From: CAZKRU01 sp964555235
GTDB lineage: Bacteria; Verrucomicrobiota; Verrucomicrobiia; Methylacidiphilales; CAMAQI01
Assembly (NCBI GenBank): GCA_964555235.1
Contig: CAZKRU010000031.1
Coordinates: forward strand, 1 to 44,839
Reading direction: 5' to 3'
Length of the DNA stretch: 44,839 bases
The notes beneath the pieces are model-generated. The model had not been told where the DNA came from, did no database searches, and saw nothing but the letters and a program-made list of their open reading frames with translations. Positions 40,315-44,839 of this stretch are shown one piece after another. The translations under genes and the position numbers were made by a program. Numbering within the stretch: the stretch's first letter is position 1; every line of letters begins with the position of its first letter.

Positions 40315-42777
40315 TTACACCTTCACCGGATTCAACTTCCAGATTTCGCGGGCGTACTCGTTGATCGTTCGATCACTGGAGAACTTTCCGACGCGCGCGG
40401 TGTTGAGAATCGCCATCTTTGCCCAGCGGGGTTTGTTCCGATAGGCGGCATCAACCTGCTTCTGGCATTCGCAATATTTGGCATAATCGGCCAGCACGAG
40501 GTAGGGATCGCCTCCCGAGAGGAGGCTGTTTTTGAGGGGGGAGAGAATTCCGACCGGATCATTCGGCGTGAAATAATTGGATCCGATCCAATCGACCACG
40601 GCCTTGAGTTCATCATCGGAATTATAGTACTCGACCGGGTTGTAGCCTTTGCGCTTCAGTTCTTCGACCTCAGGGACGGTGTGTCCGAAGATGAAGATAT
40701 TGTCCGCGCCGACTTCCTGACCGATTTCGATGTTGGCTCCATCCAAAGTGCCGACCGTGAGCGCGCCATTCAGGGCGAGCTTCATATTTCCAGTGCCGGA
40801 AGCTTCGGTTCCTGCTGTGGAGATTTGTTCGGAAATATCGGCAGCGGGAATGATGCGTTGAGCCAAGGAGACCCGGTAGTTTGGAAGGAAAACGACCTTG
40901 AGTCGGTCCTTCACCCGCTCATCCGAATTGATCTTTGCCGCAACGGAATTGATCGCCTTGATGATTGTTTTTGCCAGATCGTAGCCGGGAGCGGCTTTGG
41001 CGGCAAAGAGGAAGACGCGCGGATGAATTTCCATATCCGGGTTTTGAAGAATCTGGCGGTAGAGGGTGAGAATATGGAGTAGATTGAGGTGCTGTCGTTT
41101 ATATTCGTGCAAGCGTTTGATCTGAACGTCAAAAATCGCGCTTGGATCGACGACGACATCGCAATCGCGTTTGATGATCTGGGCGAGCTCCACCTTGTTC
41201 TGGTGTTTGATCGACATGAATTCATGCTGGAATTCGGAATCATCCGCAAAGGCTTCAAGTTTGCGAAGCGCTTCAATATCTTTGGGCCAATGGCCGCCGA
41301 TTTTCGAGGTAATCAGCCCGGAGAGGCGCGGATTACAGGCTTGCAACCAGCGACGGGGGGTAATCCCGTTGGTTTTGTTATTGAATTTCGTCGGGGTGAG
41401 CTCGTTGAAGTCAGGAAAGAGATTTTTCTTCAAGAGTTCGGTATGAATTGCCGCGACGCCGTTGACTGAGAAACAACCGACGACCGCGAGGTGTGCCATT
41501 CGAACCATCTGCGTGCCTCCCTCTTCAATGAGCGAGAGGGAACGCACCTTGTCGGTCTCTCCGGGCCAGTGCTTTTCAACTTCAGCCAGATGATGCTTAT
41601 TGATTTCAAAAATGATTTGGAGATGGCGTGGGAGGACCTTGTGGAACAGCCCGGTGCTCCATTTTTCCAAGGCTTCCGGCATGAGTGTGTGATTGGTGTA
41701 GGCAAAGGTGCGGGTCACAATCGACCAGGCTTTGTTCCAAGTCAGCGTCTCTTCGTCGTGGAGCACTCGCATGAGCTCGGCAATGGCAATCGCCGGATGG
41801 GTGTCGTTCAGTTGAATCACAACCTTGTCCGGGAAGGCATCCCATCCCGCATTGCTTCCCTTGTAGCGGCGAATGATGTCGCGCAGGGAGCAGGCGACGA
41901 AGAAATATTGCTGAACGAGCCGAAGTTCCTTGCCGCTTTCGGTTTTGTCATTGGGATAAAGGACTTTTGAGATTGTTTCCCCGAGGGCTTTCTCGCGAAC
42001 GGCATCGACGTAGCCCCCTTGATTAAAGGCATCCAAATCGAATTCTTCCGACGACTTGGATCTCCAGAGTCTCAGAAAATTGACGGTGTTCGTATCATAA
42101 CCACAGATGGGGATGTCAAAGGGAACGCCGACGATTTTCCGGGTTTTGACCCAATGAGCACGATAATTTCCGACATGATCAAAGATGTCTTCGACTTCGC
42201 CGTACATCTCGATGGTCTGAGTGTACTCCGGGCGGACAATTTCCCACGGATTTCCAAAACGGAGCCAACTGTCCGGATGTTCGACCTGGGTGCCATTCAC
42301 AAATTCCTGACGAAAGAGTCCAAACTCGTAATAAATGCCGTAACCAATTGCCGGGTAGTCGAGGGTCGCGAGTGAGTCGAGGAAGCAGGCGGCGAGTCGG
42401 CCGAGACCGCCGTTACCGAGGGCCATGTCGTACTCTTCATTCCGGAGGACTTCGACCGGGTGACCGAGTTCTTTCAGGGCTTGAGAGGCATTTTCAAAAA
42501 GACCGGTGTTATAGAGATTGTTGGAGAGCATCCGGCCCATGAGGAACTCCAGGGAGAAATAATGCACGCGGCGGACGTTTTCATTGTGGTGAACGGCTTG
42601 CGTTTGCATCAGACGTTCCAGAATCCGATCCCGTACGGTCATGGCGGTTGCAGTGGTCCAGTTGTGGGACGAGGCGGCATCGGGGAAACGGGCCATCCGG
42701 AACTTGAGATTTTCGACAATGGAGCGCTTGAGCGATTCCACGGAATTATCGAGACTGGATACAAAGGTGTTGCTCAT
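40315..42777 (-). CDS. glgP: Glycogen/starch phosphorylase
   Basis: Phosphorylase of 820 residues that releases glucose 1-phosphate from alpha-1,4-glucan ends. Evidence: the N-terminal HYFSLEFLMGRML, GNGGLGRLAACFLDS, the glucan- and phosphate-binding QLNDTHPAIAIAELMR, and the PLP-lysine segment TEASGTGNMKLALNGALTVGTLDGANIEI (Lys in GNMKLA). Full length, typical of the alpha-glucan phosphorylase family. AAGGAAA precedes the ATG. It is a single-gene unit starting opposite the MEKHLA-domain gene, with the start codons about 36-108 bases apart depending on the start used. Ends next to a perfect palindrome. Confidence 0.95.
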   Translation of the reverse strand: MSNTFVSSLDNSVESLKRSIVENLKFRMARFPDAASSHNWTTATAMTVRDRILERLMQTQAVHHNENVRRVHYFSLEFLMGRMLSNNLYNTGLFENASQALKELGHPVEVLRNEEYDMALGNGGLGRLAACFLDSLATLDYPAIGYGIYYEFGLFRQEFVNGTQVEHPDSWLRFGNPWEIVRPEYTQTIEMYGEVEDIFDHVGNYRAHWVKTRKIVGVPFDIPICGYDTNTVNFLRLWRSKSSEEFDLDAFNQGGYVDAVREKALGETISKVLYPNDKTESGKELRLVQQYFFVACSLRDIIRRYKGSNAGWDAFPDKVVIQLNDTHPAIAIAELMRVLHDEETLTWNKAWSIVTRTFAYTNHTLMPEALEKWSTGLFHKVLPRHLQIIFEINKHHLAEVEKHWPGETDKVRSLSLIEEGGTQMVRMAHLAVVGCFSVNGVAAIHTELLKKNLFPDFNELTPTKFNNKTNGITPRRWLQACNPRLSGLITSKIGGHWPKDIEALRKLEAFADDSEFQHEFMSIKHQNKVELAQIIKRDCDVVVDPSAIFDVQIKRLHEYKRQHLNLLHILTLYRQILQNPDMEIHPRVFLFAAKAAPGYDLAKTIIKAINSVAAKINSDERVKDRLKVVFLPNYRVSLAQRIIPAADISEQISTAGTEASGTGNMKLALNGALTVGTLDGANIEIGQEVGADNIFIFGHTVPEVEELKRKGYNPVEYYNSDDELKAVVDWIGSNYFTPNDPVGILSPLKNSLLSGGDPYLVLADYAKYCECQKQVDAAYRNKPRWAKMAILNTARVGKFSSDRTINEYAREIWKLNPVKV

Positions 42778-42884
42778 GTGTGTTTCCTTAGCTGGTTCCG
42801 TGCCTTTTTGACGTGAAAACTGGAAAAGACCAGCATGAATTTTACGGATTTGAAACTAATTCCAATTTCAGCCATAACGATCCC

Positions 42885-43346
42885 ATGGAGATGCCTGATT
42901 TTTTGAAAACGGAGAGGGGTTACAATCATGTGGCGCTCCTTTTGAGTAGCTATCAACGCTGGGTCGGTCGCCCCCTTCTGCCTGTGGGTGAGGATTCGGT
43001 CCAAGCCCTTTTTGAGGCGTCATTTGCTTTGGTCTCGCACGGAGTCGAAGCGGATCCGATCTTGAACTATGGAAATCGAAGAGCTCTGGAACTCTGGGAG
43101 ACAAGTTGGGAGGAGTTGACCCGGACTCCGTCCCGACTGACGGCAGAGCCGGTGGCGAGAGAAGAGCGGGAACGGTTATTGGAACGGGTGACGCGAGATG
43201 GTTTTATTTCCGATTATCAAGGGGTCCGGATTTCGCAAAAGGGGAGACGCTTCCTGATTCAAAAAGCGACGGTGTGGAATCTTGTCGATGCGGGGAACGT
43301 TTATCGAGGGCAAGCGGCGGTCTTTTCAGAGGTCACTTTCTTGTAG
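42885..43346 (+). CDS. MEKHLA-domain protein
   Basis: A 153-residue protein consisting only of a MEKHLA domain, named for a plant HD-Zip III regulator motif and found alone in some bacteria. Matching phrases are HVALLLSSYQRWVGRPLL, ALVSHGVEADPILNYGNRRALELWETSWEELTRTPSRLTAEP and GFISDYQGVRISQKGRRFLIQKATVWNL, which run the length of the domain. It is related to PAS folds, so a small-ligand sensor role is plausible; the function is not known. ATG 42885 is preferred; GTG 42813 adds 24 residues of no family likeness. It is divergent from glgP. Confidence 0.82.
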   Translation: MEMPDFLKTERGYNHVALLLSSYQRWVGRPLLPVGEDSVQALFEASFALVSHGVEADPILNYGNRRALELWETSWEELTRTPSRLTAEPVAREERERLLERVTRDGFISDYQGVRISQKGRRFLIQKATVWNLVDAGNVYRGQAAVFSEVTFL

Positions 43347-43414
43347 AAAATTCCTGGATGAGGAGAGGAGAGGGGGTTCGCGCGGTGTTCTCGTTAATGG
43401 ATCGTGATATGATT

Positions 43415-43504
43415 TGTTTTTTTTCGCGCGGAGACGCCGAGTCGCGGAGAGGGTATTTGTTTTGAGATCCATAAATCTCAGCGCCTCAGCGACACTGCGC
43501 GAGA
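43415..43504. repeat. Palindromic intergenic repeat, E4
   Basis: TTTTTTTTCGCGCGGAGACG (43417 onward) with CCGAGTCGCGGAG forms the left arm; the right arm is CAGCGCCTCAGCGACACTGCGCGAGA. The inner GAGAT/ATCTC pair (43464-43479) is a second stem. The arms resemble those of the repeat at 32801. It lies between the MEKHLA gene and the convergent GT2 gene. Confidence 0.6.
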
Positions 43505-43531
43505 CCGGATGGTGGTCTTATGATCCTTTCG

Positions 43532-44299
43532 TTACCAGCGGATGAGATTGTAGAGCGCGATGTTTCGGAGGTAGACGAGGGTGTGAAGGAATCGGATGAG
43601 AGGATTGCGGGTGTGATAATAGCAGGCACGGAGCTCGTCCTTGAATTGTTGTCGCCAGCGACGGCCTGAAGTGGAGCTTTCATGCCATCGGAAGGCGGTC
43701 AGTTTTTGATTTAGAATCAGGGGGGGGGCGATTTTGGAGAGGCGGAGCCAGTATTCGTAATCATTCGCCAGCGAGGCTTGTTCCGTCAGGATTTCGCCCG
43801 CCTCCTCCCAGAGATCGCGTCGGAAAAAGACGCAGGGAGCCGGAACGATATTTTCCATCAGGAGCCAGGTCCGGGAAAACCGTCGCACCGCAAAATTTTT
43901 ATAACGGACATGAAGGCGTCGGACCGGGAGGCCATTGGCATCGATGACTTGATAACAGCCGATCACCCAGCGTGCGGTTGGATTTTTTTCAAAGGCGTCA
44001 TGAACGGCTTGAAGGGATCCGGGAAGAAAGTAATCGTCAACGAAAGACCAGCCGAGAATTTCCCCCGTACTTTTTTTCCAGGCGCGATTTGCGGCATCGC
44101 CCGGTCCGAGATCCGGCTCTGAAAAAACATGATCGGTTCCGAGTGCTTTTTGGGCGACTTCAAGACTGCCATCCGTTGAGCCGCCGTCTTGAAAAAGGAT
44201 TTCGACATCGAGCCCCTTGGCATTGGCCTGAAGCGCTTCCAAGCAGAGCGGAAGGTAGGGCATGCCATTTCGACAGGGAACGACAACAGAGATACGCAT
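43532..44299 (-). CDS. Family 2 glycosyltransferase
   Basis: A 255-residue GT2 enzyme with the opening SVVVPCRNGMPYL, the nucleotide-binding FQDGGSTDGS, and the metal-binding WSFVDDYFLPG. Later motifs are ENIVPAPCVFFRRDLW and NDYEYWLRL. It resembles cytoplasmic glycosyltransferases of surface polysaccharide synthesis. There is no membrane segment. The gene is alone at the end of the window; its upstream neighbours are not visible, being past the repeat at 44355. Confidence 0.85.
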   Translation of the reverse strand: MRISVVVPCRNGMPYLPLCLEALQANAKGLDVEILFQDGGSTDGSLEVAQKALGTDHVFSEPDLGPGDAANRAWKKSTGEILGWSFVDDYFLPGSLQAVHDAFEKNPTARWVIGCYQVIDANGLPVRRLHVRYKNFAVRRFSRTWLLMENIVPAPCVFFRRDLWEEAGEILTEQASLANDYEYWLRLSKIAPPLILNQKLTAFRWHESSTSGRRWRQQFKDELRACYYHTRNPLIRFLHTLVYLRNIALYNLIRW

Positions 44300-44354
44300 G
44301 AAGGGAGGAGATCATGACTAAACCGAAGAAGGAGCGCGAACCATTTTTTGTCTT

Positions 44355-44738
44355 CGGTGACATCCCTGTCCAAAACAAAGCCCGATCTCCGAGGATAAAC
44401 CAAGAGGGGGGGGATTGAATTGGAGGACTTCGCGATTTTGACCTGCCCGCATTGCTACGCAAAGCGTTGCGGGCGGGGGTGAAACCGGTTTTAACCGCAA
44501 AGGCTCGACGGCCTCAACGGTTTGAATTTGAAAATAAATCCCTTTCGTTGCGCCTTGGAGTCGTTGCCCTGCCCGCAATGCCTACGGCATAGCCGTTGCA
44601 GGCGGGGGTGGAAACTTCTACGATATGACTCAACCGCAACGTCCAGCCCGCAGCGCTACGCGCAGCGTTGCGGGCGGGACTCCAAGGGCTCGAAGGGGGA
44701 GTCTCGTTGATAGATAATTTTTATCTTGGACACCAACG
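44355..44738. mobile_element. MITE-like element, copy B, with three nested palindromes
   Basis: This is a longer copy of the element at 6360. It starts GGTGACATCCCTGTCCAAAAC and ends CTTGGACACCAA, and holds the shared blocks CCCGATCTCCGAGGATAAAC, AACCGGTTTTAACCGCAAAG, CTCGACGGCCTCAACGGTTT, TTGAAAATAAATCC and CCAAGGGCTCGAAGGGG. Three nested palindromes with CCTGCCCGC / GCGGGCGGG-type arms are present: H1 44442-44477, H2 44568-44606 and H3 44643-44679. Copy A lacks all three. The 100 bases to the window end (44739-44839) and the 55 bases before it hold nothing else I can name. Confidence 0.75.
44643..44679. repeat. Nested mini-palindrome H3, clean insertion relative to copy A
   Basis: The 37-base unit has arms CAGCCCGCAGCGCTA-like and CAGCGTTGCGGGCGGGA. 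In copy A the flanking sequence reads CCACGTCTCCAAGGG (6547-6561); in copy B the same flanks (AACGT and CTCCAAGGG) are separated by exactly this unit. This is direct evidence of insertion, or of precise loss, of a mini-palindrome. Confidence 0.65.
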
Positions 44739-44839
44739 ATTTGTTTTTTGGTGCGGAGCGTTAAATGAGATAAAAATCAAACTATTTTCACAGCCATCCC
44801 ACAGGAATGGGTGAATATTTCGTAGAATAAAAAAGGTTT

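Noticed and set aside
40303..41082. Plus-strand open frame of 259 codons across glgP
   Set aside because: Antisense to the conserved C-terminal half of glycogen phosphorylase, including the PLP-lysine region.

Overview
The window reads as a chromosomal segment of a Gram-negative bacterium of medium GC. It encodes lipoprotein sorting (LolD, a LolA-like protein), lipoproteins and an LpxL-type acyltransferase. My best guess is a member of the Verrucomicrobiota or wider PVC group. That guess rests on recalled family resemblance (the small conserved protein at 3796, the GlgP/MEKHLA and sugar-isomerase types, many dispersed palindromes) and not on a phylogenetic marker. Genes are dense, with frequent 1-4 base overlaps. 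There is no rRNA, tRNA, phage, IS transposase or CRISPR array. The one RNA gene is a small SRP RNA at 6659-6746.

Layout. 1-6346: end of an exo/endonuclease-family protein, a divergent polytopic membrane protein, then a run of lolD, lpdA, a small conserved protein, a catalytically dead alkaline phosphatase homologue and rsmA. 6347-8578: a MITE-like repeat, the SRP RNA with its promoter, a TIM-barrel sugar isomerase, a small membrane protein and an orphan receiver protein. 8588-10454 (minus): a LysM/TPR lipoprotein and two tail-anchored coiled-coil proteins. 10578-13668: M16 peptidase, pabB and a pabC-like lyase, each overlapping the next by 4 bases. 13692-16480 (minus): an AT-rich YcxB-like orphan and two glycosyltransferases. 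16530: rph.

17416-27310 is the most distinctive block. It holds an acyl carrier protein, a halogenase-like flavoprotein, an MMPL exporter fused to an LpxL-type acyltransferase, a LolA-like carrier, a FabZ-like dehydratase, an acyl/aryl-CoA-ligase-type enzyme on the other strand, an HpnA-like epimerase, an HpnI-like glycosyltransferase and a membrane protein. These are the accessory parts of an aryl-polyene-like lipid or pigment pathway, with sugar-modifying enzymes of the kind seen in hopanoid clusters. No ketosynthase and no squalene-hopene cyclase lie in the window. I infer a lipid that is activated, modified on a carrier, exported and placed in the outer membrane; the product is unknown.

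27432-44299 carries dnaE, a secreted protein, a DCC-family thiol protein, a lone ABC-2 permease, a divergent AraC regulator / GH4 glycosidase pair, a cytidylate-kinase-like protein, a GH105-like hydrolase, leuC with an SH3 lipoprotein, glgP, a MEKHLA-domain protein and a GT2 enzyme. The sugar genes (sugar isomerase, GH4, GH105, glgP) suggest a saccharolytic heterotroph.

Non-coding DNA is dominated by at least five palindromic repeat types. One is a roughly 256-384 bp element with terminal inverted repeats (6360, 44355, fragments at 33790 and 8048). In its longer copy it carries three nested mini-palindromes; one of these has a clean empty site in the other copy.
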